NCBI GenBank assembly: GCA_964036045.1
Contig: OZ038379.1
Location: 120,219,206 to 120,283,205, forward strand
Length of the DNA: 64,000 nt
Direction of reading: 5' to 3'
Source: Eutreptiella sp. 'Long Island Sound 2002'
Taxonomy: Eukaryota; Euglenozoa; Euglenophyceae; Eutreptiales; Eutreptiaceae
Below, piece by piece: positions 10,476 through 21,024 of this stretch (its first letter is position 1; every line of letters starts with the position of its first letter). Position numbers and translations under genes: made by a program. The notes below the pieces were generated by a model. It was not told the origin of the DNA. It made no database searches and saw only the letters and a list, made by a program, of their open reading frames with translations.

Positions 10476-11761
10476 CCCTTCGCGGCGCGCGCCTGGTGCG
10501 CTACCTCCGGGGCGGCTGCCTTCAGAGATACACCGGCACCCGGGTCACAAAACAAACGCGCCAGCAACCCCCTCCCCCTGTGCTAAGAGTAAGCCCGCGG
10601 TAGGGCTGCTCTGCTGGGCCATGAACCGGGACATTGGAGCACCACTCCAGCCACGGTCACCCCAACCCCCCCACGCATCCCGCAGGGCGAAGCTCCGTGC
10701 GCATCAGGCTCGTCATGATAATCCGGCGGGCCGGCGCCTGGATACCAAGACGACACCTCACTCCCCTCCCGCAAGAACAGAGCGGGGCCCCCACAACCGC
10801 ACGCCCGCAACGCAGACCCCGACAGCCCACCCAGTGGAAGGGCGGAGGAGGGAAGAGGAACGCACGACCCAGAACGCCCCACGCAACGGACGAAGGCACC
10901 CCCCCGGGGACGCCCAGCCGCCGCCCCCGCAACCCCAAGCCAAGTAGGAGGGAACCGGGACCGGACCGCCCCCCCCCAAGCACGCCAGACGGAGCACGGG
11001 ACCGGGGCAGGACACGCGGAGGGGCACGGACCACATGGAACGGCCCTACCAGCGCCCAGTGCCGGGACCACGCGAGATGCGCGCGCCACACCACCCAGCG
11101 GGGAGCGGACACCGCGAGAGCGCGAGCGCACACACACGAAAAGGACACGCGGGGACCACCAGAAGGGCAACCGGACCGAGCGCGCGGAACGCACAGACCA
11201 CATGGAATGGTGTACCAGCGAGCGAGGATAAGGGACACCCGGACGGGACGGCCCGCCACACGCAACGCGGGATACGCGGGGCGGGAAGGGGGAAGAAGGG
11301 GAGACACAACACCAGGTACCGGCCCGAACCCCCCCGAACCGGCCGCGAGCGCCGCGCACACACAGACGGGGCACTGCACCCGCCAAGGCAGTAGTGGCGC
11401 ACAGCGCCACGCCCCAACCCCTAGGCTAGGCAGCCTCCGCGCCAGCCCAAGGGGGTCCCACTGGCGACAAGCCAGTAGCACGGGCCCGGCGGCGCCGGTG
11501 CCCCGGGCGACCACGCATTAGGGGGGCGACGCAGTGGGTAAGCGCCCGCGGCCACAGCTGCGAATTGATGCACTGACCGGGGAGTGGCGAAACGGGGACG
11601 CCGGGGAAGGACGGGGCTCCGAGCTCTGTGAACCCGGGGGACTCCGCCACCAGGCAGGAGGTGCGTCTTGGAGGGCCCCTCACTAGGGCCCGGTGGGGAG
11701 GATATCACCTGGCCCGACCAGGTGGCCCCCCGGGGCCGAAAAGCGTCTAGTACCCGCAAAA

Positions 11762-11781
11762 TCAAACCTCAAACCTCAAAC
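11762..11781 (+). repeat. 3' heptamer tail of the insertion
   Basis: TCAAACC repeats about three times directly before the right target-site duplication. Such simple-repeat tails occur at the 3' ends of many LINEs and SINEs. Confidence 0.8.
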
Positions 11782-11797
11782 CTGCTCCCCTCTGAAG
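11782..11797. repeat. 16-bp target-site duplication, right
   Basis: This is identical to 7436-7451. Beyond it the element-C sequence resumes exactly as in the uninterrupted copy near 14468. Confidence 0.9.
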
Positions 11798-12366
11798 CTT
11801 GCGTTGTGTGTTCCTGACCTGACTGTCGCCACTGTGGTGACCTCCTGAACTGCCACCTGCTGTCCCAATGAGGCCAGCGTTTGCGTGATGGCGGCCGCCC
11901 ATATCGCCCATTGCGCAGTGCAAGTGCCAACTCTGGTAGTCTCGTCATCCACTGGAGGGGAAAGATTAGGGTTGGTTTCCACTTCCCGCAGGACAGTGGG
12001 CTCCGAGTATTCTGCCAGGGTGTCCACTAGACACTCCTGAGCGGCATCAAGTCGTAACCCGTAGCATTTGAGGAACAGGTAGCCGACTATACAGCCACTG
12101 ATTTCAGCGGAGTACACAAAGACCTGTTCACAGGTCAAAACCCCCTCACCCCCATGCTGATCCCGCACGGGTACGGTCAGATCCAGCAACACCCCCATCG
12201 TCCCTCCCGCCACCGCGTCCCCTCCTACAGACGTAATGGCTGTTTGGAGGGTACCGCTCGGTAAAAATGAGGGGGGACCAATGGCAAACGCCTGGCTCCC
12301 TGAGTCTATCAAGGTAGGTGCTGGTCTTTCTTCACCCGTTCTCCAGCGGGCACTGCCCTGCACCAC
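11798..12366 (-). pseudogene. Aspartic protease, duplicate copy of element C
   Basis: The ORF is nearly identical to 14254-15036 but is cut by the GC-rich insertion before its C-terminus, which lies at 7238-7451. The active-site block is PTLIDSGSQAFAIG (D-S-G), followed by the hydrophobic flap and a LTVPVRDQ strand. Upstream (to 12646) is the gag-to-protease spacer. It belongs to the second unit of the 2.67-kb tandem duplication. Confidence 0.75.
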
Positions 12367-13179
12367 TACCTCCCGGTGCGCGCCTGTTCAACCAGGCTTG
12401 CGTCGGCGATGCATGGCACATACCCGGCGTAGTCGAAGGGTACGGCGCGTATGAGCGTCGCATGGTAAGCTCACCGGCACCGACCGTATGGTTGCAGTAG
12501 ATATTGGCACATTCAGCGCCGACAGGTTCCGTACAGGGGGTGGATCCGTCAACGCTGGCCCAGTCTCTGAGGTGCCAGCAGTATGGCCAGCCTCCTGCAG
12601 CCTGGTTATTCTTATGCGAGCGCGGAGCTCGCCTCCCGTAAGTCACCCCCGACGTCTCTATTGACGCGGGTTCCTGGAATGACCTCTCGCTGGCGTGCTG
12701 GAGGATGCGGGTTCAGCCGCGGTGTCTCCTTGGGCGTCCACCCCAGGGGTGGCATCGGCAGGTTTGCCTCCAGGGGTTTCCATTTGGGCCTGCGGAGCAC
12801 GGGTAACACTCTCCATCACGTGAAACGGGCACTGGCCCGGGTGGTGGTCAACCTTGCACCATAGGCATTTGTTCTCCTGGGCCCCTTTGGTCCCTTGTTG
12901 GAGTGCCCAGTTAAACTGCTAGTGCTGACCTGGGGTTAAGCCTGGTGCACCAGCCTTGTCATCCCCTTGGCGGGGTTTGCGGTCGCCCCAGGACCCACTA
13001 TCCCCGGGGTTGGCATTGCGCGTTCCTTTGCCCTTGCCTTTGCCCTTGCCTTTCCCTTTGCCGGTGCCCCGGCCAGGTCAGCGGTCTCGGAGGTCATCTG
13101 CCTTCTTGGGCTTGGGGCAATCCGCCGCCCGATGTCCCGTTTCACCGCAGTTGTGGCCCGCGCCCTTGAAGGCCGCCAG
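11798..13179 (-). repeat. Tandem duplication unit 2, proximal part
   Basis: This matches 14468-15849. It carries the protease and the gag C-terminus. The duplication junction is at 13179/13180, where gag sequence (GGCCGCCAG) abuts methyltransferase-domain sequence (TGTTCAATG). In the parent those two points lie 2.67 kb apart. Confidence 0.85.
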
Positions 13180-13787
13180 TGTTCAATGAGGTCCTGCAGT
13201 CGGGGACCAGTGTCCGCATGACACTCGTACCCACCAGCAACTTCGTCGGAGACACTATCCCGGATGTTGCTGGAGAAAGCGTCAAAAAGGACCACCCTGG
13301 TGGTCCAGCCTCTGGTTTGTGGGAGGACCAAACCCGCATTGTCTTGATATACCGGCTGTTCAGCCGGCATGTCCCACCAATCCAGGGCCATCTCCCCTAA
13401 CTCCCGAAACCGATCATGCACCTTCCATACCGGCACAATCATGATTCCTTGCGCTTGGTCCATGATTGTTTTAAGGACGACGTCTTGCATTCCAGACAAA
13501 GGGGCATTAATCCACCGGTAGTCCCAGCTCAAGTCCTTGTAGAAGGCATTCTGGGACTGTGTCCAGTAACTGAGGAACTGGGCATTGCACGTTTGGGCAA
13601 ATACATCCACAATGGACTGCTGCTTCCTCTCTGAAACCCCTGCCCATGCCAAAATCTCGCGCCTGAGACTTGGCGGCACGGCGTAAGCCTTGGTTTTATA
13701 AGTATGACTCGCTGACTTATGCAGCGCCTTGCTTCGAGCTGCGGTGGGTAGTGCCTGAGCCTTCTTAGAAATGCGGACAGGTCTCAC
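12936..13787 (-). pseudogene. Chimeric ORF: methyltransferase-like domain joined to gag end
   Basis: A 283-codon open frame is created by the duplication junction. Residues 1 to about 203 are the methyltransferase-like domain (VDVFAQTCNA, WINAPLSGM, GIMIVPVWKVHDR), matching 6768 downward. At QDLIEH it switches to the basic gag C-terminus (WRPSRARATTAVKRD, then repeated AKGKARAKARAK). The fusion is a by-product of rearrangement, not a designed protein. It stays open across the join by chance. Confidence 0.7.
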
Positions 13788-15849
13788 CGAGAGAGTACCT
13801 GAACTGGACCCCGGAAAGCGGCCGGACCGCTAGACGACCTGTTTGTCCTTTGGTGGTTCCGTTCTGGAGAGCTCGAGTTGGTCCGTGGGGGGTTCTGAAA
13901 GGGCCTCTCCCCTCGATTGGCCGTTATGGTTTTGGTGATATCCCCAACCCCCGGCAAAAATGTCAGGAAATGTTGTTTACCGGTAGGGAAGTTTTGATGG
14001 GCAGGGCTAAGACGGGCCCGTGCGCGCCGGACGTGGCCTTGGATTACCCTTGTTCGCTCTCAGTATTGCTGTTGACGTTCAAATCTAAATTAAACCCACA
14101 CCTCCTGAGGCACTGGCACCTAAAGCCCTGTGGCTCCACCGCGGGGGGGGTCATGAACTCGGGAACTGTGTCCCCGGACGTAGTGGAAGGGGGGTTACCG
14201 GTGGACCGCGCTGGTTGGTACCTAGTCTGAGCTATGGCTTCCCAGTCCAGGGACTATGGTGGCGATGTCGGAGGGAAAACTGCGCACTGTGGGCCCCCCA
14301 TTCTATCCTCATATTCCTGCAATAAATACTGCGAATCGTCACAATCAAACTGGCTATCCGGCGCCACTAAACCTATCGAGACACACTGGCAAACCAGTAC
14401 AGGTTGCTTGTGCGGGGTAGTCAACTGCTGCTCAGGAAGAGAGGATAAAGGCTGCTCCCCTCTGAAGCTTGCGTTGTGTGTTCCTGACCTGACTGTCGCC
14501 ACTGTGGTGACCTCCTGAACTGCCACCTGCTGTCCCATTGAGGCCAGCGTTTGCGTGATGGCGGCCGCCCATATCGCCCATTGCGCAGTGCAAGTGCCAA
14601 CTCTGGTAGTCTCGTCATCCACTGGAGGGGAAAGATTAGGGTTGGTTTCCACTTCCCGCAGGACAGTGGGCTCCGAGTATTCTGCCAGGGTGTCCACTAG
14701 ACACTCCTGAGCGGCATCAAGTCGTAACCCGTAGCATTTGAGGAACAGGTAGCCGACTATACAGCCACTGATTTCAGCGGAGTACACAAAGACCTGTTCA
14801 CAGGTCAAAACCCCCTCACCTCCATGCTGATCCCGCACGGGTACGGTCAGATCCAGCAACGCCCCCATTGTCCCTCCCGCCACCGCGTCCCCTCCTACAG
14901 ACGTAATGGCTGTTTGGAGGGTACCGCTCGGTAAAAATGAGGGGGGACCAATGGCAAACGCCTGGCTCCCTGAGTCTATCAAGGTAGGTGCTGGTCTTTC
15001 TTCACCCGTTCTCCAGCGGGCACTGCCCTGCACCACTACCTCCCGGTGCGCGCCTGTTCAACCAGGCTTGCGTCGGCGATGCATGGCACATACCCGGCGT
15101 AGTCGAAGGGTACGGCGCGTATGAGCGTCGCATGGTAAGCTCACCGGCACCGACCGTATGGTTGCAGTAGATATTGGCACATTCAGCGCCAACAGGTTCC
15201 GTACAGGGGGTGGATCCGTCAACGCTGGCCCAGTCTCTGAGGTGCCAGCAGTATGGCCAGCCTCCTGCAGCCTGGTTATTCTTATGCGAGCGCGGAGCTC
15301 GCCTCCCGTAAGTCACCCCCGACGTCTCTATTGACGCGGGTTCCTGGAATGACCTCTCGCCCGCGTGCTGGAGGATGCGGGTTCAGCCGCGGTGTCTCCT
15401 TGGGCGTCCACCCCAGGGGTGGCATCGGCAGGTTTGCCTCCAGGGGTTTCCATTTGGGCCTGCGGAGCACGGGTAACACTCTCCATCACGTGGAACGGGC
15501 ACTGGCCCGGGTGGTGGTCAACCTTGCACCATAGGCATTTGTTCTCCTGGGCCCCTTTGGTCCCTTGTTGAAGTGCCCAGTTAACCTGCTAGTGCTGACC
15601 TGGGGTTAAGCCTGGTGCACCAGCCTTGTCATCCCCTGGGCGGGGTTTGCGGTCGCCCCAGGACCCACTATCCCCGGGGTTGGCATTGCGCCTTCCTTTG
15701 CCCTTGCCTTTACCCTTGCCTTTCCCTTTGCCGGTGCCCCGGCCGGGTCAGCGGTCTCGGAGGTCATCTGCCTTCTTGGGCTTGGGGCAATCCGCCGCCC
15801 GATGTCCCTTTTCACCGCAGTCCTGGCCCGCGCCCTTGAAGGCCGCCAG
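13180..15849 (-). repeat. Tandem duplication unit 1 (2670 bp), uninterrupted
   Basis: It contains, in minus order, the gag C-terminus with zinc knuckle, the protease and the first ~200 residues of the methyltransferase-like ORF. It is nearly identical to 6161-7451 plus 11798-13179. The high similarity compared with the older LTR divergence indicates that the duplication came late in the history of the locus. Confidence 0.85.
14254..15036 (-). pseudogene. Aspartic protease of element C
   Basis: This 260-codon ORF begins near VQGSARWRTG. The catalytic triad is D-S-G in PTLIDSGSQAFAIGPPSF (residues about 18-35), where most Ty3 proteases have D-T-G. A glycine-rich flap, LDLTVPVRDQHGGEG and a hydrophobic GCIVGYLFLKCYGL segment follow, the last resembling the second conserved block (ILGxxFL). 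The C-terminal ~120 residues are Glu/Pro/Thr rich and lead to the methyltransferase-like domain. The enzyme would process the Gag-Pol polyprotein. The ORF is open but isolated from the neighbouring frames. Confidence 0.7.
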
Positions 15850-16236
15850 CGCCGAAGCGCTGCGCATCTGGGTTGGCGTTGCCGGTTGCGCCTCTTCATG
15901 CCGTTTTTGTAGCCACTTGCGCTTATCGCCCCAGTGGGGCTGGTACATCACCTGGGAGTGCGAGGCCTCCCACGTGAACTCACAGTGCAACGCCTCCACC
16001 TTTGCCAGCTCGGCAAGCCCTGCCCCGTGTCTTCCATGACGCTCAAGCGCCTGGCGCCACACCTGTTTGGCGGGCTGTGGGGTGATAGCCCACTTGCAGG
16101 CCGTGCGGCGTGCGTGCAGCACCCACTGGATTATGCAGAGGCTGTAGCTGGCCACTGATTTCGGGCATGGCATGGCGACCCATTGTTTCTCTAGGAGTTT
16201 GCCAGAAATTCTGCCTTGGCCTATAGTAGAGGCCAC
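15606..16236 (-). pseudogene. Gag C-terminal half with degenerate zinc knuckle, element C
   Basis: The frame reads a helical region (VWRQALERHGRHGAGLAEL, then WEASHSQVMYQPHWGDKRKW) and then QDCGEKGHRAADCPKPKK. A CCHC knuckle is CX2CX4HX4C. Here the second Cys, His and third Cys are present, but the first Cys position is Gly (GQDC). The duplicate copy has GHNC at the same place, so the loss predates the duplication. A basic Lys/Arg/Ala tail follows in a second frame (15606-15899). Gag forms the capsid and the knuckle binds RNA. Confidence 0.65.
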
Positions 16237-16398
16237 ATTGTATATCTGCTCCTACCTCCAGTCGGCATCCCTAACCAGGCTGGTGTATAAGGTCCCCTCA
16301 TCGGGGAAACATGACCAGAAGACGTATGCGGGGAGGTCTGGCGACGTACACTTACACCAGAAACCCCGGTAGCGGTCCCAGAGGGGCTCAAACGGGGC

Positions 16399-16980
16399 CT
16401 AGTCCCCACTGAAGACCGGCCTCTTGAGGAGGTCTTTCATGACTTGTCGGGTTTCAGGGTCTAGGGTTTCTAACTCGCACTTGTTGGTGCCAAATGGCGC
16501 CCGGACCTGAACATTTGGGACTTTGTGGGCCGCGGCACTGCCGGGCTTGGAGCTATCAGGTACGGAAAAGGACCATAGGTCGGGTGTGCCCAGGACTGGG
16601 GCCATCCCTATCTCCCCTAATGAAGGCAAGCTACCCATGGCTGAGAGGGGGTGACTTCTGAAAAGCTGCTGCACCTTAGAAACCTTAACGTGCTTCTCCT
16701 CATCATGGGTGTTGCCCTTCATGTCAAGGACCGGTAGATCAAACGTAGTGCCCCTGCCTTTGTGTAGCAAGGTAGGGGCACGTGCCACTAACTTAGGGGT
16801 GGAGGGCTTGGTGTGCGACTTCAGGATGTCCCCCAACCCAGAAACCTGCCCATCATCGCCTGGTGTAATCTTAGTGTCCCCATATGGGCAAGGGGAAAAA
16901 GAAATGCCCTCTCCCACTGAGAAAGGTAGGCAGAGCTCCGAGGACGGCCTTGACGGGTTGTTGGGGTTGAAGGGGTTCAC
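16399..16980 (-). pseudogene. Gag N-terminal region of element C
   Basis: This 193-codon ORF is rich in Pro/Ser/Asn (MNPFNPNNPSRPSSELC) and includes charged stretches such as HDEEKHVKVSKVQQLF and a C-terminal ETRQVMKDLLKRPVF. Position and orientation, directly upstream of the knuckle-bearing frame and at the 5' side of the element, support a gag N-terminus. I recognise no specific domain. Just upstream (16977-17090) another minus frame carries an acidic run (DWENECTADGEQEPEIP) that reaches the family-A LTR edge. Confidence 0.45.
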
Positions 16981-17631
16981 GAGGATGGGGCAGGGGTCGT
17001 GCTCTCGCTAGGGGCGGGTATTTCTGGTTCCTGCTCCCCATCAGCTGTGCACTCGTTCTCCCAATCCTGTATGAAGGATATCCTTGATTCATCCCGTAAT
17101 ACTTTTGATGAAATCCTGCAGGTTTTGTTGTTGAAACACACGGCCAAAGGAGCAAGTAGAGCAGAAACAGGGTGTTGATCAAATGAATGAATAGTTTTGA
17201 AATCCAGTGTATCACAGAAGGGCTGCAGATAGCCAAAGCAGGCTTCAGTACAGAGATTCAATCACAAATGGATAAAACAAATGATTTTTCTGTGAAAACT
17301 GGCATGACTCAGGCCTCCAAGGTAGCACCAAGCACTTCATTTGCACTCCTTTGGATAGAATGGAGTTGGTTAGGAATCTGGGGCAAAAGAGTTAGGCCAG
17401 ACACAGGATATGGCTTGGCCAGCATGGTCAAGCAACTTAGTTCAGAATTAGTTAAAACGTAGAACCACAATAAGTGGTAGAAACAGTTGAGTATAGGGGT
17501 CCTGAGGTGGGGAACCACTGGGCTTAACCTACAAGGCCTTAGGCATGAACTGTCTACTTTCTTTCGGTACTACCTCCATGAAAGAAGATATCTCCGCTCA
17601 GTTGAATGGTATGGGTGAACGTCATGGGGGG

Positions 17632-17649
17632 CTAGGGTTATAACCCTAG
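17632..17649. repeat. 18-bp perfect palindrome in LTR (copy 2)
   Basis: Identical to 3211-3228 and 29889-29906: two inverted AACCCTA telo-box halves meeting at TA. Confidence 0.85.
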
Positions 17650-18029
17650 TTACTTTGAGAACGTGTACCTTTAGGTTCAAAAGAGGGATAAAACTGATGA
17701 AGTTAGTCTCAGCATCAACAAAAGACTTTCAGGGGGGGCTTGGCCTGGATCAAGTCCCCCAAGGAAGACATTGTAGTGACCTTTTATTACCGCACCCTGG
17801 AGTACTAGTTGATCAAGCTAGTAGGACCAAGGAAAAAGGCTCAAATTTCCCCAACATTACCTCAGAAAATGCATTAAATCAGCCAAGGACACTCCCGTCA
17901 GTTCATAGAAGCCTATCACACTGTACGTACCCTTGCAAAACAGTGTAATGTACCGTGAATGATGTACCTTTGATGGGGCATTCCTCAAAAGTTGCCAGCG
18001 TGAGGCAAAAACGTTTGGTAAAAATCTTC

Positions 18030-18118
18030 GGGTAGTGGGGTTTGAACCCAGGACTCCCTCCCTAGAGCACACATGCTTGCCTACTAGGATACAGTCGAAC
18101 GCTCTATTGCGGACAGGG
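18030..18118 (-). other. tRNA-like block with B-box inside the LTR (copy 2)
   Basis: On the minus strand TAGAGCGTTCGACTGTA is followed about 55 bases later by GGGTTCAAACCCC. It matches the block at 2745-2830 better than much of the surrounding LTR does. Acceptor pairing is not visible. Confidence 0.5.
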
Positions 18119-20155
18119 ATTGCTGTACAAACAGCGTTCTAGTAAGCGTCCTGACCAAGGGCCAGGCCAGAGCAATACTCCGAATGGAGGGCACAAAACT
18201 CCAGGAGCTGAGAAAATTGAAAATGGAACCAACAGGGAGTGAATCCTGTGGTTTAGTAAAAGAGGTAGCCATTTAAGAAGTCCAATCGCTAAAAACTGAC
18301 AAAACGACGTTAGAAAGCGTCATTTTGAGGCCAAAACCTAAGGTCGCAGACAAGCGCAACAGGAGCGCCCTCCGCAAAAAAGAGGTGCGCAAGCATAGGC
18401 GGCTCCTGAAAAAGAAGGTAGGAGCCGTGGTTTTCAAAGCTTTTAAAAGAAACTTTTGCACAGTTGCATCAAAAATTTAAAAAACTTGAGAAAAAAGTAT
18501 TAAACAGAAACCCACACAACAGAGCAGGTGGACAGCCCACCTCTCTGGTATGTTAGTGTCATTTCACACGCATGCATTGCGTTCCAGGTGGTAGTTTCAT
18601 TTAAAACGCTAGGGTCGTCACAGTTGCGTTCGTTGGGGGTTCGGCCGCTCACTTCCTTTGCTCTGCACAGGTCAAAACTGAAATGAAAGGTATGTGCAAC
18701 GAATGGAGCACGCAGCGTGCACGTAGGGTTAGTGTATGCGCTGTGCTCGTGATGCATGTCCCCAATCCAGGCAATCACACGCTGTGGGGCTTTCCCTGAG
18801 CACCCATCCACACTTCCCTTCTCTTCACAGGTCAGAAAGGAAAGTGCTTGCTCGTGCTTGTGTTGCCGTAGCGCTAAAATAGGGTTGCTTAAAACGCTTA
18901 GGCTTGTTTTGCGCTGCGCAATTGCTTGCCGCTCCCTCTCCTTCTTCAACAGGAAAAACAAGGTAGGAAGGGCACGCATGACACACGATGTACTAATCGT
19001 TTGGGGTTGTTTACAATTCGCCGTAGGGTTGTTTAAACGCTTAGGGTTGTCTTTCCGTTCGTGTTCCCTTCGGCATTCACATGGTGCGTGTTGAGTAAGG
19101 TAGGTAAGCCCAGGAGGAGCTCACCTCCTGGTTGAGTCTCATGATGATTGGATGTAGTGGGTAAATGATAGCAAAAAGGATTATTGTCAATCGCCTCTCT
19201 TCCCTGCATACGCACGATGGATTGAAGGGATGTAGGCCACGCGCTGTGCGCACGGTATAACGCTTGTTATGGCTACCCAGGGCTCCGCCCTGAGTTCTAT
19301 AAGAGAACGGGCGGAGTCCCTAAGCTTGTTTGCTTGCAGCTCAGTTAGAGGACAGTGTATTATTTTCTACCCGAAGACCTGTATAGTACAGCGAGGATAG
19401 TTAGGTTCCTCAGCTGCTAACCGAGCCTCATCTGCCTTTTCTCTCAGGTGGGAAAGGTGAGGCTGATTGGTGCAGTAGCAGTTGCCTTCGGCGACTTCCA
19501 ATTTTTCTGCACATGCTAAAAAGGGCGCAGATCACATAAACAAATTTTGTCAGTAAACGACATCTTCATGGACAACCTTTACTAGACGCTGTGCAAACGG
19601 CACTCCTTCCCCCGAAGCCCTGTCAGAAAAACGCGCGAGGGCGTCCCTGGCAGGCCACAGTTGCCTAGCGGCGCTGTGTTCTCTTGTATGCTCACAGGAG
19701 AGCCAATAGGGCTCAATAACCCTTTGTCATGGCCACCCAGTAGCGTTTGTGGGGGTTAGGATCAGCAAGCGTGGTAGGGACTGAGTGCGGTTGTGCTCAC
19801 CCTGCCTTCGAAGGCTGGTGCTGGCATTAGTGAGTGTAGTGTAGTGGTGTCTCCTGCCCCGCGTGCTTTTCCTCGCGGGTAGGGGAGTGTGTTAGCTTTT
19901 GGCCATTACAAAAATCGGCGTATCGTATGCCCTTAGCACACTTGGCCACCCCTCCCGACTAGTAGGTAGGGGCTTTGCCGTCTTCCCCAAAGTATAGGCG
20001 CCAGCACAGAAATTGGGCGCCATAGGAGTGGTATAAGTACCTGATTAGGACCTTCCTTCCGAGGTCAGCGAAGCCCGGTCTCCAAGAGCCACGCCGGGGA
20101 CTGAAGTGAGACACATATAGACATACGTAGCACACTCAGGGGTATGGTAAACTCT

Positions 20156-20998
20156 TTAGGGAAGGGTAGAACCCCATGGGTCTGGACCAGTCAGGGGTCC
20201 TAACTGTGGGCACGCTTGTCCCCAAGAAGGGCGGAAATACCTTGCTTCACAGCACCTTGCTTGTGATTCCCCCCTGGAGTAGTAAGCCACCGCTCTTTGT
20301 TGGCTCCCGAAGGTCATAAGATCAGGGCAGATCCCATGCAACACATGGTCAACAAGGCACACACTCGCTAGGTGGCTGCAAACGTGGTAAGCGGCCATCT
20401 GGCTCACGCTGGTAGCCATAGGCATGGGACTGCAGGGCACAGCCGGGGCAGGAGCAGTGCTCCGCAAGCAGCGGATGTGTAGGTGTCTGGAGCCCCGAAC
20501 CTGATTGAGGGTGGGAGTTAGTACATTCACCGTAACTGGAGCTCTACAGGAGTCGTGAACCTGTCCTGGCACAGACTGAGTAGGCCTAGCTATCAGCACA
20601 AGAGTGCTCACCGCCCCTGGGAGATTAGAAAACAGAGGGGGTTGCGAGTAAAGGGCCTCAACTGTGAGTCGCATTCTGAGGGGAATCTGTTCACGTAGGC
20701 CAGCGTGTCCAGGTGATCCAGAGTTGAGATGGTTGTATGGAGGGGGGCACCCCGGACAGAACCGACCCCATGGGTACCTAGTCCAGCGTGTGGGCGCGTT
20801 TTTGGTACTACACTGCGCGGAGAATGTGTGGTGGCAGGCCTGGGCCATAGGACGCACCAACCATTGGGCTGCAAAGAAGATAAGCGGCCCGGATGGTGTT
20901 TCGACGATCCTCAGTGTTGCTTCTCCCTTGGTGCGGGGGATGTGTACCTCCAGGGGCAGCCAATACTCCTGCAAGAGTGGCCCGAAGGATACTGCCAA
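20156..20998 (-). CDS. Unknown ORF downstream of the family-A chromodomain
   Basis: The 280-codon frame lies between the chromodomain end and the polypurine tract and runs ~110 bases into the LTR. Visible features are an amphipathic start (LLQEYWLPLEVHIPRTKG), several His/Cys residues (AQACHHTFSAQC; AYHVCSHLASVC) and a C-terminal RCCEARYF segment. No transmembrane helix or signal peptide is convincing, and I recognise no family. The homologous left copy at 254-550 keeps the C-terminal third. Retention of this stretch in two insertions that diverged about 15-20% is mild evidence that it was part of the family's coding capacity. It could also be non-coding 3' sequence that happens to be open here. 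Confidence 0.4.
   Translation of the reverse strand: MAVSFGPLLQEYWLPLEVHIPRTKGEATLRIVETPSGPLIFFAAQWLVRPMAQACHHTFSAQCSTKNAPTRWTRYPWGRFCPGCPPPYNHLNSGSPGHAGLREQIPLRMRLTVEALYSQPPLFSNLPGAVSTLVLIARPTQSVPGQVHDSCRAPVTVNVLTPTLNQVRGSRHLHIRCLRSTAPAPAVPCSPMPMATSVSQMAAYHVCSHLASVCLVDHVLHGICPDLMTFGSQQRAVAYYSRGESQARCCEARYFRPSWGQACPQLGPLTGPDPWGSTLP
20267..20275 (-). promoter_or_regulatory. Polypurine tract of right family-A element
   Basis: AGGGGGGAA on the minus strand abuts the LTR start, as in the left copy at 584-592. Confidence 0.7.
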
Positions 20999-21024
20999 CG
21001 GAAGGAGGGGATGTCTGGGGTATA

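Larger units (their letters stand above)
7452..11781 (+). mobile_element. GC-rich, 5'-truncated non-LTR-type insertion (4.33 kb)
   Basis: The insertion is bounded by a 16-bp target-site duplication and ends on the plus strand in a short-repeat tail, TCAAACC repeated three times (from 11762). A variable-length target-site duplication plus a simple-repeat 3' tail are hallmarks of target-primed reverse transcription, as with LINEs and SINEs. It opens inside an ORF (81 codons to the stop at 7697) and is otherwise about 4 kb of extremely GC-rich sequence with tandem ~1-kb repeats and tRNA-like fragments. No RT or endonuclease is present, so it would be a 5'-truncated copy or a non-autonomous element mobilised in trans. 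Confidence 0.75.
3780..17071 (-). mobile_element. Element C, decayed Ty3/gypsy internal region
   Basis: Read on the minus strand the order is gag (16980 to 15606), protease (15036 to 14254), methyltransferase-like domain (from 13787), a duplicated gag-end and protease (13179 to 11798), then after a 4.33-kb insertion the protease end, methyltransferase-like domain (6768), RT (5715) and RNase H (4883 to 4440). No integrase, PBS or LTR of its own is recognisable. It is bounded at both sides by the inner (3') ends of two family-A LTRs in opposite orientation. Stops and frameshifts throughout mark it as dead. Confidence 0.75.
17072..20266 (-). repeat. Family-A 3' LTR (right copy), about 3.2 kb
   Basis: This is the inverted counterpart of 593-3779. 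On the minus strand it begins TCACAAGC after the polypurine tract and ends ATATCCTTCA. It is the 3' LTR of the element whose coding region lies at 20,3xx-28,908. Internal landmarks are the 18-bp palindrome at 17632-17649, the tRNA-like block at 18030-18118, and AAACGCTTAGG/TAGGGTTGTTTAAACGC motifs at 18885-19047. No protein ORF is conserved between copies. Confidence 0.8.

Noticed and set aside
18870-19050. Interstitial telomere array
   Set aside because: TAGGGTT motifs occur singly within longer LTR motifs (AAACGCTTAGGGTTG), not as tandem telomere repeats.
20156-20998. Envelope gene (endogenous retrovirus)
   Set aside because: No signal peptide, furin-like site, fusion peptide or transmembrane helix is evident, and the chromodomain-bearing pol points to a chromovirus-type retrotransposon.
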